Source: Terriglobia bacterium (GTDB taxonomy: Bacteria; Acidobacteriota; Terriglobia; Acidiferrales; UBA7541). Taken from it: DNA of 64,000 nucleotides. This document shows, piece after piece, positions 26,713-34,588 of this stretch (position 1 is its first letter; each line of letters opens with the position of its first letter). Made by a program: the position numbers and the translations under genes. A model generated the notes under the pieces. It saw only the letters and a program-made list of their open reading frames with translations, had not been told where the DNA came from and made no database searches. Location: assembly GCA_020073375.1 (NCBI GenBank), contig JAIQFG010000008.1:1-64000 (forward strand). The letters run 5' to 3'.

Positions 26713-28086
26713 CTACCTTCTCCGCCACCACACGGAGATGCCCGCTAGGAGCAGCGCTATCGGAAACAGGAACTGGCTGCTGAGGCGGACCCACGCAAAT
26801 TGCGCCCGCGTCATGGTCAGCTTGCGGTCTTCATCGGGCTTCGGCCGGATGGAAATCAAGTCCTCGTCCGAAGAAAGCCAGTTCATGGCATTGAGCGCCA
26901 GGTCGCTGTTGCCGTTGAAGCTGAGGAACGAATTGGTGGCCCAGATCGACGTGCCGACCACCACGAAGCGCCCTTCGCCGTTCTCCTTGCCGGTGTTGTA
27001 CGACCCCGCGGCGGCAATTGTCAGCGGCCCTTTCTTATTGTTCGGGTCGGTCACGCTCACGTTGGGCGAATCCAGTTTCATGGTCGCGAAGCTGGAATCG
27101 GACGACTCGAACAATTTCTGCACCGTCGCTTTATCCGTATTCTTGACGGTGAGCGACCGCGCCAGCGGAAAACCCGTCGCCGTGCCTTTCATTTCGTTGA
27201 CGATCGGATGCGAGTCGTAAGCGGAAACCAGCGCCACTTGAGGCCCAACGCCCATCAACTGGCCCACCGGGTTCTCATCCAACAGCAAATCTTTGTCGAC
27301 GGTCACGCCCCAGCCCTGCAGCACGTTCGTCAGCGCGTCGTTGTCCGCCGTGGCCTTGCCGATCTTCAGCGGAGGATCGAGCATGATCATTGCCCGGCCG
27401 CCCGCCTCGACGTACTTCTTGATGGCGTCCACCTGCGGCTGTTGGTAATCGTTCTTGGGTCCGCCCACCACCGCCACCGTGCAGTCAGCCGAGACTTCCG
27501 CTTTTTCCAGCAGGCTGATGGACTTCACAACGTAGTCGTCCTTGGTCAGCGCGTCCTTCAACCGCGAATAGCCGTTGCGGTCGGTGTCCTCGATCTGGTG
27601 CTCTCCGCTGCCGGAAACAAAGCAGACCGTGCGCGTGCTGCTCTTCAGGTCGCGAATGAACGCGCCGGTAATGTCCGACTCGGTCATGCTCTTGGCTTCT
27701 TCATGTTTCGCGCCGATCTGCACGATGGTGGTGCCGTACTTGGAGATGCCGGCGGCGCGGGCGGCCTGCGGATTCTTGTCGGGATCGACGTAATCGAGAT
27801 GAATTTTCGGCGAAAGCGTCGTGTAGCGCTCGAGCAAATCCTTGCCCGCGGAAAAATTGCTGGTCTTGTCGTAATAGGTGATCGTGGCAGGCTGAGCCAG
27901 GCCCTTCACGATTTTCGCGGTCTGATCGGACAGGCTGTATTTCTTGTTCGACGTCGAGTCATACGACTTGTTGTAGCGGTTGGCCAGGACGTTGGCCACC
28001 GCGATAATGGCCAGGATCACGAGGATATAGACGGTCACGTACGCCGCGTACTTGGTTTGTCTGGCTTCGATCCAACGGCTGTTCAC
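26713..28086 (-). CDS. GldG-like ABC-transporter accessory protein
   Basis: 457 aa. An N-terminal membrane helix (YVTVYILVILAIIAVANVLA) precedes a long extracytoplasmic region with GldG family hallmarks: KYSLSDQTAKIVKGLAQPATITYY, YTTLSPKIHLDYVDPDKNP and CTVAVVGGPKNDYQQPQVDAIKKYVEAGGRAMIMLDPP. A C-terminal helix FLFPIALLLAGISVWWRRR closes it. In Bacteroidota GldG pairs with GldA and GldF in gliding; in other phyla the same set has unknown cargo. Its start codon directly abuts the permease stop (28086/28087), showing one operon. Confidence 0.9.
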   Translation of the reverse strand: MNSRWIEARQTKYAAYVTVYILVILAIIAVANVLANRYNKSYDSTSNKKYSLSDQTAKIVKGLAQPATITYYDKTSNFSAGKDLLERYTTLSPKIHLDYVDPDKNPQAARAAGISKYGTTIVQIGAKHEEAKSMTESDITGAFIRDLKSSTRTVCFVSGSGEHQIEDTDRNGYSRLKDALTKDDYVVKSISLLEKAEVSADCTVAVVGGPKNDYQQPQVDAIKKYVEAGGRAMIMLDPPLKIGKATADNDALTNVLQGWGVTVDKDLLLDENPVGQLMGVGPQVALVSAYDSHPIVNEMKGTATGFPLARSLTVKNTDKATVQKLFESSDSSFATMKLDSPNVSVTDPNNKKGPLTIAAAGSYNTGKENGEGRFVVVGTSIWATNSFLSFNGNSDLALNAMNWLSSDEDLISIRPKPDEDRKLTMTRAQFAWVRLSSQFLFPIALLLAGISVWWRRR

Positions 28087-28854
28087 TTACGACCTCCAAC
28101 GCAGGGATTCCATCGAGCGCGCGGTGAAAAACAAGCCCACGAAAATCACCGTCACGTCATAAATCACGTCTTTCGTATCGATCACGCCCTTGGCAAACGA
28201 ATCAAAGTGCGAGTTCAGCGAAAGGTAAGAAAGCACGGTCGCCCATGTGGCCCCGTCGTACGCGCTGACCCAGCCCATCACGAACAGCAGCAGGCAGGCC
28301 CCAAAAGTCACGGCCCCGGCGATGATCTGATTGCGCGTCAGCGAAGAAATAAAAGTTCCAATCGCGAGCAGCCCGCCTGCTTGCAGCAGCATCCCCAGGC
28401 ACCCTACGGCCAGCGGCTTCCACGCTGCTTGCCCGTATCGGAACAGGAAAAGCATGTCCAACACCACCGTGCCCAGCATGCAGGAATACATCAGGACTGC
28501 CGCCAGCCATTTTCCCAGGATCACTTCGACGTCCGTGATCGGCGAAGTGGCCAGCAATTCGATCGTGCCGGTGCGCTTTTCCTCGGCAAACAGCCGCATC
28601 GTAATCAGAGGGATCAGCAGCAGCTGAATGACGCTGAGATTGAGCAGCAGCGGGCGAATGATCTGCTCGTTGATGTTCATCGGGTACGGCTCGCCCTCCA
28701 GTTGCGCTTCCATCGTCACCTGCAGGACGCCGTTCACGATCGTCCAGAAGAAAAATCCGGCGATCACCGCGAACGTGACTAGCAAAATGTAGCCGATCGG
28801 CGAAACAAAATAGCTGCGCAATTCCTTGCGGCAAATAATCCAGATGTTCTTCAT
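28087..28854 (-). CDS. ABC transporter permease, GldF-like
   Basis: 255 aa with about six membrane helices. It starts MKNIWIICRKELRSYFVSPIGYILLVTFAVIAGFFFWTIV, the usual GldF/ABC-2 N-terminus, and contains RLFAEEKRTGTIELLATSPITDVEVILGKWLAAV, the ABC-2 coupling region. It forms the membrane channel for the ATPase encoded just upstream. The ATG at 28854 overlaps the ATPase stop in an ATGA arrangement; the longer frame from 28977 only antisense-reads the ATPase end. Confidence 0.92.
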   Translation of the reverse strand: MKNIWIICRKELRSYFVSPIGYILLVTFAVIAGFFFWTIVNGVLQVTMEAQLEGEPYPMNINEQIIRPLLLNLSVIQLLLIPLITMRLFAEEKRTGTIELLATSPITDVEVILGKWLAAVLMYSCMLGTVVLDMLFLFRYGQAAWKPLAVGCLGMLLQAGGLLAIGTFISSLTRNQIIAGAVTFGACLLLFVMGWVSAYDGATWATVLSYLSLNSHFDSFAKGVIDTKDVIYDVTVIFVGLFFTARSMESLRWRS

Positions 28855-29849
28855 TCTTTTTGCCCTCCTGCGGTTGCCGCGACGACTTCCATTTCCGCGG
28901 GCGCCTCGGTTCCGGTCAGTTGCAGGAAAACTTCCTCCAGGCTCATGGAAGCGGCCCGCAATTCGTTCAAGTCCCACCCGGATTCGACCACCGCGCGCGC
29001 CACGTCCCCGCGGACCGATTTGTTCGGGCCGCTCTCGACTTCAAAAATGGCGCGCTTTTGCCCGTCGGACTTGGCAATCACGCGGTTCACGCCCGCCACT
29101 TGCTCCAGCTTGCGCTGCACCGCGGCCGGATCGAGGTTGCCGTTTCGCCCGCCCACTTCCACCAGCACCGATTCGCCCGACCGCGCGCGGTGCTGCAAGT
29201 TGCTCACCGAGTCGGTGGCCACGATCTTGCCCTTGTTGATGATGATCACCTGCTCGCAGGTCTGGCTGACTTCGGGAAGAATGTGCGTGCTCAAAATAAT
29301 GGTGTGATCCCCGGCCAGGCTCTTGATCAGGTCGCGCGTCTCGTTGATCTGCTTCGGGTCCAGCCCCGCCGTCGGCTCGTCCAGGATCAGCACGTCCGGA
29401 TTGTGAATGATGGCCTGCGCCAGGCCCACGCGCTGCCGGTAGCCTTTTGAAAGTTTTCCTATAAGTTTGTTTCGAACGTCGGCCACCGAGCACCGCTCGC
29501 AGGCGTAGCCCACGCGCGATTCCAGATCGCCTCTCGACAAACCCTTCAACTGCCCGACGAACGACAAATACTCGCCCACGCGCATTTCCGGATACACCGG
29601 CGGCGTTTCCGGCAGATAGCCGATGCGCTTCTTGACTTCAAGTGGTTGTTCAAGAATGTCGAACCCGGCCACTGTGGCCGACCCGCCCGTGGGCGTCAGG
29701 AAGCAGGTGAGCATGCGCATCGTGGTGGTTTTGCCGGCGCCGTTGGGTCCGAGGAAGCCGACGATCTGGCCTTTCTGGACCTCAAATGAAATGTGGTCCA
29801 CGGCCGTATTGCGGGCATATCTTTTCGTAAGTCCTTTAACTGTAATCAT
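28851..29849 (-). CDS. ABC transporter ATP-binding protein, GldA-like
   Basis: 332 aa. Walker A GPNGAGKTTT (about residues 34-43), signature LSKGYRQRVGLAQ (about 134-146), Walker B VLILDEPTAGLD (about 153-164) and the H-loop THILPE are intact. The C-terminal 110 residues (after about 220) form an accessory domain typical of GldA/DrrA-type exporters. It energises the adjoining GldF-like permease. First gene of the four-gene operon 29849 to 25326. Confidence 0.94.
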   Translation of the reverse strand: MITVKGLTKRYARNTAVDHISFEVQKGQIVGFLGPNGAGKTTTMRMLTCFLTPTGGSATVAGFDILEQPLEVKKRIGYLPETPPVYPEMRVGEYLSFVGQLKGLSRGDLESRVGYACERCSVADVRNKLIGKLSKGYRQRVGLAQAIIHNPDVLILDEPTAGLDPKQINETRDLIKSLAGDHTIILSTHILPEVSQTCEQVIIINKGKIVATDSVSNLQHRARSGESVLVEVGGRNGNLDPAAVQRKLEQVAGVNRVIAKSDGQKRAIFEVESGPNKSVRGDVARAVVESGWDLNELRAASMSLEEVFLQLTGTEAPAEMEVVAATAGGQKE

Positions 29850-30023
29850 AGGAATTCTCTCTAGAACAGACGCATAGCGATAAAAAATGTTTCCAAGGCT
29901 TTAGGTTAAAAATTGAAGCCTCATCTTAAGAACCCAAGTGCCCGGATGTCAACCCCTTACCTCTTTTTCGACGGCGGGCACGCCCGGCGCGTTTCAAGCC
30001 CTCCGGCGCATGGGCGGGTTTTG

Positions 30024-30123
30024 GTAGCACAGCCGCTCCCCGCTGCGTGGGTATTGGGATCGCCAGAATTTGCAACGCTTATGAGGCTGACGAAACTCAC
30101 AGAGCCGGGAGCGGCTGTGCTAC
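30024..30123. repeat. REP/BIME-like pair, GTAGCACAGCC family (copy 2)
   Basis: GTAG head at 30024 with CAGCCGCTCCCCGCTG, about 50 bases of spacer, then the inverted unit GAGCCGGGAGCGGCTGTGCTAC ending 30123. The same arrangement and head as 25210-25312, but with stem changes. The rest of the gap 29850-30217 has no gene. Confidence 0.78.
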
Positions 30124-30153
30124 TAAAATCGAAACCATCGCCGCCATAAAATG

Positions 30154-30195
30154 AAAAGCCGCTGCGGGACGTCCCGGAAGACGTCCCGCAGCGGC
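30154..30195 (-). terminator. Rho-independent terminator of the phosphoesterase gene
   Basis: A perfect 16-bp stem GCCGCTGCGGGACGTC (30158-30173) / GACGTCCCGCAGCGGC (30180-30195) with a 6-base loop. Read on the minus strand it is followed by TTTT (30157-30154), as expected for the leftward gene ending at 30218. Confidence 0.85.
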
Positions 30196-30217
30196 ACTCG
30201 GGTAATTACGCGGCAGG

Positions 30218-31492
30218 TCAATTGCCGTCGTGATCGTCGTCGTGATCGCGATGGTGGTCGCCGGAAAACAGATCGGACATCACCTTCACGCCGGAATCGC
30301 AAGCGTGGTTCAGGCAAGGCAGGCCAAGGCCGCCTTCGATGGACTTGAGCAGCGAGAAGTGCGTGTAGAACCGGTTGCTCTGCACGCCTCTTTCGCCGTA
30401 GTTCGTTTCCACAACCGTCAGAACCTGGTTGACGTTGGGCGTGGCGCTGTAGTCGTTCTCATCCCACAGCAGGACGATGGCGCTGCGGCCGTCTTTCCAG
30501 GCGGGCGAGGAGTGGATGGCTTTCACCAGCGTCTGGATGGTCAGGTCGCCGATGCGAATCAAGGCCGGGTTCAGGCCCACTTGCGTTCCGGTGCTGGAGG
30601 GATCGAAATCGCAGGCGGGGCCGGCGTTACCGCGGCCGTGCTGGTCGTTGCACTGGTTCGGGGCTATGAACGAAAAATCCGGCACGTGGCCCGAGGCGAG
30701 GTCGGCGAACAATCCGTGCGATCCCTCGAAGCCCACCGTGTTCATAAGGCTATTTTCGGGGTTCAGGCCTTCCTGAACGCTGCGGAAATACGCGAAGGGG
30801 TTGTGCTTCACGGCGTAGAGGTTGATGAGCGATTGTGTTTCCGCCGGAAGGGGAGTGAGGAAAGGCGTCACGTTGGAATAAAATCCGTCCGCATTGTTCA
30901 CGCCGTCGGCGCCTGTGGGCGGCAGGCTTTCCTGATAGCTTTTCCAGCTTTTGCCGTACGCGACCAGTTGGTCCGCGATCGTCTTTCCGGAAATATTCTT
31001 CGCGGCGGGAATGGAAAGAATGCCGTCGATGTTGGTGACTTCCGTGATGGATGGGGGCGTGGTCTCATTCGAGAAATCGAATGTGGGTGTCGCGGCATCC
31101 GTGCCGGTGCCCCAGATCGGGCAGATATTTGCGGCTCCCTCGAAGGAGGTAATGCCGGAAGCCAGATTCGTGGTGCAGGCGGTGTTGTGCCAATCGGGGG
31201 AGTTGTCATTGAGCACGCCGAAGTTGGAGCCGCCGACGACTTCCAGGTAATTCGTCGAGCTCGGATGGGCCACGGCGAAATAATTATTCGCGGCGTTGGC
31301 CGACTTCGCATACTTGTTGGTGAACGGCGCGTCCGGATTGCCAATAATCTGTCCGTAGGCGTGATTTTCCATCATGATCACAAAAACGTGGTCCAAGCGC
31401 GGAACGCCCTTGGGGACGTCGCCCTCGTTGGCGAACATCGGCCCTGCCATTAGCGCGAATGCGAGACCCAGAGTTGCGGCCTTTCGTATCAT
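30218..31492 (-). CDS. Exported phosphoesterase / phospholipase-C-like (PF04185)
   Basis: 424 aa. Signal peptide RKAATLGLAFALMAGPMFA. The PF04185 core begins LDHVFVIMMENHAYGQIIG (residues about 33-51; the Glu/Asn of MMENH belong to the metal/nucleophile region) and NNYFAVAHPSSTNYLEVVGGSNFG. Near the end it has IVLLWDENDYS, with the conserved Asp-Glu-Asn-Asp. It would cleave phosphate esters of lipids or small molecules in the periplasm or outside the cell. The last 14 residues (DHHRDHDDDHDGN) are an unusual His/Asp tail that could bind divalent metal. Confidence 0.88.
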   Translation of the reverse strand: MIRKAATLGLAFALMAGPMFANEGDVPKGVPRLDHVFVIMMENHAYGQIIGNPDAPFTNKYAKSANAANNYFAVAHPSSTNYLEVVGGSNFGVLNDNSPDWHNTACTTNLASGITSFEGAANICPIWGTGTDAATPTFDFSNETTPPSITEVTNIDGILSIPAAKNISGKTIADQLVAYGKSWKSYQESLPPTGADGVNNADGFYSNVTPFLTPLPAETQSLINLYAVKHNPFAYFRSVQEGLNPENSLMNTVGFEGSHGLFADLASGHVPDFSFIAPNQCNDQHGRGNAGPACDFDPSSTGTQVGLNPALIRIGDLTIQTLVKAIHSSPAWKDGRSAIVLLWDENDYSATPNVNQVLTVVETNYGERGVQSNRFYTHFSLLKSIEGGLGLPCLNHACDSGVKVMSDLFSGDHHRDHDDDHDGN

Positions 31493-31747
31493 AATTTTTC
31501 ACCAGTCCTTAGTCTCAATTTAAGCGGAAGTTGTCGGCCGTGCGGGGACATGGGCTCGACCGCGAGTAATCTGGGGGAGGGTTGTTAGGATTCGATGACG
31601 GTTTTGAAAAAACTGGGTGAACGGGAAACGCACACCCTGTGGAATCTCGACAGATATTCGCGGGATTGTAATTTCAATTTAATACTCGAATCAGGAAGGC
31701 GCTTCGCGTGAATATAACATTACGCCGCGGTAACAATGCGCAGAATT

Positions 31748-33340
31748 TCAGGCAGATCCCTGATTTTCCCCGGGCGAGGGGCAGCGGCGATTGTACCAAT
31801 GGCAACCCGCCAGGAAGAGCGCGCCCGCGGCATAGCTTGCGGCAAAATCCGGAGCGGCAAGAATCCCCAGCTTGTTCACGATTCCGGCCGGGCTCAGGGT
31901 AAATGCGTGGATCAGTCCGAGGCCCGAGAGAACGGCGCCCGCGAGCATCCATCCGGCCGCGGGCAGGAATCGCCGGTCGAGCATGTAGGCGATGGCCGCC
32001 GCCCAGATCATGGAGATCAGAAGCGCTCCCTGGCTGAGCGCGATCAATCCGTAAATGGGGAGTTCGTCTCCAAACGATGGCGCGGCCTGCGCGAGGCTCG
32101 ACCCGCCCTTGCGCAGCGCCAGATCGACCAACTGCAATCCCCACGCGGCCAGCATCGGGAGCAAACCGAAGGCTACGGCGATGCAATGGGATTTCGGGAC
32201 CTCCTGAAACGCCTGCGCCACCATGACCAGGCCGAACCACACGATCACGATAGCCACCACTTCCAGCGGTACGAAACGCATGATGGGAGAAATGAGTCCG
32301 GTAATGCAGATCAGCAGCGTGGCCGCGCCGTTCAAAATCGAGTAGCCCACGCGCGCGCCGTATGCCTTGTGCGCCAGGTGCCCGAAATAGAGCGTGGTGG
32401 GAAACGGGCTGCCGAAGGCCGCCGCGCCCAGCGTGGCCAGGCCGTTCACCAGCAGCGATGGCCAGGTGGGATAGTCGTCGCCGGCGACATTCACGCTTTC
32501 CAGAATCTGCAGCGAGACGATGGTGTCCAGCGCGCTCATCGGCAAAATAATCGAGAGATACTGCCAGCCCTCTCCGTGCCGAAGGAATTCAAATAAATTC
32601 ACGGGCCGCGGCAGATACAAACCAACAGTCAACCCCGGCGGGGGCGCGGGCAGATGATACATGTGGAAAGCTCGCAGGAGCACAATCAGAATTACACCCG
32701 CCGCGATACACAGCAAGCCGCCGGGAATGCGGTACGGCAGGCGAATCCGCGAGCCATAGACGGCGAGAATAATTACCGTCGGCAAGAGCGCAAGTTCCGG
32801 CGTCTGAAAAATCTGCAAAATGAATCCCAGGCAAAGGAACGCGATGGCGATCCCCGCCAGCGGACACAGAAGTGCGGCGCGCGGGGTATACCGGCGCAGC
32901 CAGTCCGTGCAAAATGCGCCCGCCGTCTGCACCATGCCGCTCACAAAGCAGGCGAACACGCCCAGATGCCAGGTGAGTTGCGAATCGTGCGTGCGCAGGT
33001 ACACGGGCAGCATGATCAAAAACACGTAGGCGAAAATCGTGGGCGTGTTGACGCCGAACGGAATAGCGGTGACGTCGCTCCGGCCCGATTTTTCCGATAA
33101 GCGGTGCGCCTGCCAGGCGTAAAAAACGTTTCCGATCAGGATCGAAAACGCCACCGCGGGCAGGATGCGGCCCGCGACCAGTTCCATCGGGAATCCGCAG
33201 AGCGGAGCGAGTCCGGCTATGAGCAGCAAGTCCGGAAATCCGCTGAAGAACAGTCCGAAAAATCCATCCAGGTCGCCGGCTACGAACCAGCGCGCGGCGC
33301 TGGGCGCGGGGACGCCGGAGGGCGGGGCCGCGGCGCTCAC
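31748..33340 (-). CDS. NCS2-family (purine/xanthine-type) permease
   Basis: 530 aa with about 12-14 membrane helices. Early features are WFVAGDLDGFFGLFFSGFPDLLLIAG and SDVTAIPFGVNTPTIFAYVFL. Centrally it has LSIILPMSALDTIVSLQILESVNVAGDDYPTWPSLLVNGLATLGAAAFGSPFPTTLYFGH, matching the NCS2/AzgA substrate-site helix region. It should import a nucleobase or related ring compound. I prefer the GTG at 33340, which overlaps the upstream Rieske gene's TGA by four bases (GTGA) and so would be coupled. The frame can extend to a GTG at 33376. Coupling with an oxygenase suggests uptake plus oxidation of one substrate. Confidence 0.82.
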   Translation of the reverse strand: MSAAAPPSGVPAPSAARWFVAGDLDGFFGLFFSGFPDLLLIAGLAPLCGFPMELVAGRILPAVAFSILIGNVFYAWQAHRLSEKSGRSDVTAIPFGVNTPTIFAYVFLIMLPVYLRTHDSQLTWHLGVFACFVSGMVQTAGAFCTDWLRRYTPRAALLCPLAGIAIAFLCLGFILQIFQTPELALLPTVIILAVYGSRIRLPYRIPGGLLCIAAGVILIVLLRAFHMYHLPAPPPGLTVGLYLPRPVNLFEFLRHGEGWQYLSIILPMSALDTIVSLQILESVNVAGDDYPTWPSLLVNGLATLGAAAFGSPFPTTLYFGHLAHKAYGARVGYSILNGAATLLICITGLISPIMRFVPLEVVAIVIVWFGLVMVAQAFQEVPKSHCIAVAFGLLPMLAAWGLQLVDLALRKGGSSLAQAAPSFGDELPIYGLIALSQGALLISMIWAAAIAYMLDRRFLPAAGWMLAGAVLSGLGLIHAFTLSPAGIVNKLGILAAPDFAASYAAGALFLAGCHWYNRRCPSPGENQGSA

Positions 33341-34305
33341 GCGGTTCCGTACTTCAAGCCGATTTTCGCCAGCCACTTGCGGTAAGCGATCGCCGTGCGA
33401 TCCGAACGCAAGTGCAATTCGGCTTGCAAGTCCAGCGGCAATAGTTCGGGTCGCTGGGACTCGACGACGGGAATATCCTGCCGGCTGACCACGTCCTGGA
33501 ACGCGCGTAACTGTTCGTCGGAAGTCTGCGGCGCGTAATTGAGCGCCAGGATCAGCCAGGCGAGACTCTCGCGCTCATCGACGGGAGTGACCGCGCTGAA
33601 GATGGAAAACTTCTGGTCCTGATACGATTTCTGAAAGTAAGCCGCCAAGGGCCGCAGGACGCGGTAGGTATATTTCACTTCGGCCGATTGTCCGGTGCCG
33701 TCCGGGTCCGGCTGCCACACGCCGATGTCCCGCGCCACGATGCCGTCGGGGTTCGTTTCCACTTCGTAGTCGGCAACTTCGGTGTGTTCGGGATCGCCGA
33801 GAAAGCCGGCGTGGACGAAGGGGAAGTGCCCCACGTCCAAAAAATTTTCGATGATCCGCGGACCCTGGGCCTTAAACAGGTACGGGCCGGCGAGCACTTT
33901 TCGGAACGATGCGTCCTCCCACTCGCTGAACTGAGGCACGTCCGCGTTCGGCGTGCCCAGACAAGCCCATACCAGTCCGTATTTCTCGGTGACGCGGTAA
34001 GCCGTTGCCAGGGCGCGCGCCGGGGGAGTCATCGAAGGATGCGCGGGAATGCGCACGCATTGCCCCGTGGCGTTGTAGTTCCATCCGTGGTACGGACAGA
34101 CTAGGCAATCCTGTTCCACTCGCCCGCCGGAAAGCTTCGCGCCGCGATGCAGGCAGAGATCGCGCCAGGCGCAAAGCCCGGCGCTGCTTCGCCAAATCAC
34201 AATGTCCTGTCCGAGAAGCCGCGCCGGGCGCACCTCTCCGGTTTGCATGTCGGAGGATTGCGCCACGACATGCCAGTCGTTGAGAAGTAGTGGGTCATCC
34301 ATCAT
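33337..34305 (-). CDS. Rieske-type ring-hydroxylating / demethylating oxygenase
   Basis: 322 aa. The N-terminal Rieske domain binds [2Fe-2S] through C51-x-H53 (DLCLHRGAKLSGG) and C70-x2-H73 (VCPYHGWNY). The catalytic domain begins ENFLDVGHFPFVHAGFLG, containing the Asn/Asp and two His ligands of the mononuclear iron. Family members include vanillate and purine-alkaloid demethylases and aromatic hydroxylases; electrons come from a separate reductase or ferredoxin not adjacent here. The following permease gene (GTGA overlap) is of the purine-transporting NCS2 type, so an oxidised purine or N-methylated base is a candidate substrate (inference). The start is taken at the ATGATG near 34305; the site upstream is weak. 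Confidence 0.88.
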   Translation of the reverse strand: MMDDPLLLNDWHVVAQSSDMQTGEVRPARLLGQDIVIWRSSAGLCAWRDLCLHRGAKLSGGRVEQDCLVCPYHGWNYNATGQCVRIPAHPSMTPPARALATAYRVTEKYGLVWACLGTPNADVPQFSEWEDASFRKVLAGPYLFKAQGPRIIENFLDVGHFPFVHAGFLGDPEHTEVADYEVETNPDGIVARDIGVWQPDPDGTGQSAEVKYTYRVLRPLAAYFQKSYQDQKFSIFSAVTPVDERESLAWLILALNYAPQTSDEQLRAFQDVVSRQDIPVVESQRPELLPLDLQAELHLRSDRTAIAYRKWLAKIGLKYGTA

Positions 34306-34588
34306 AGCGGCACGGATCTCAGCGGCGCCGCGTTCGTGCCCGCCGTGGGTGCGGGCTTCGACGCGTGGTGCCGCGAATCGGGCAGGAGAATAACACAGGT
34401 GAATGGGCCGTTCCGTTTGGGTTTTCCTATGCCGCGCATCACGGATTCCGGTGGTGCGGTGAAAAGCGAAACCGGGCACTTCGCCTGGCCCGGGCACGCT
34501 AAAGTTTCGGTTCACGCTGCCGATTCAGTCCAAGAACGCTCAAAAAACATCGAGAAAGAAACGCGCCTGGAGATAGTGAGGGAATGAA

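Noticed and set aside
26800-28782. Long plus-strand open frame (660 aa) opposite the GldG and permease genes
   Set aside because: Arg/His-rich shadow spanning the boundary of two well-supported minus-strand genes.
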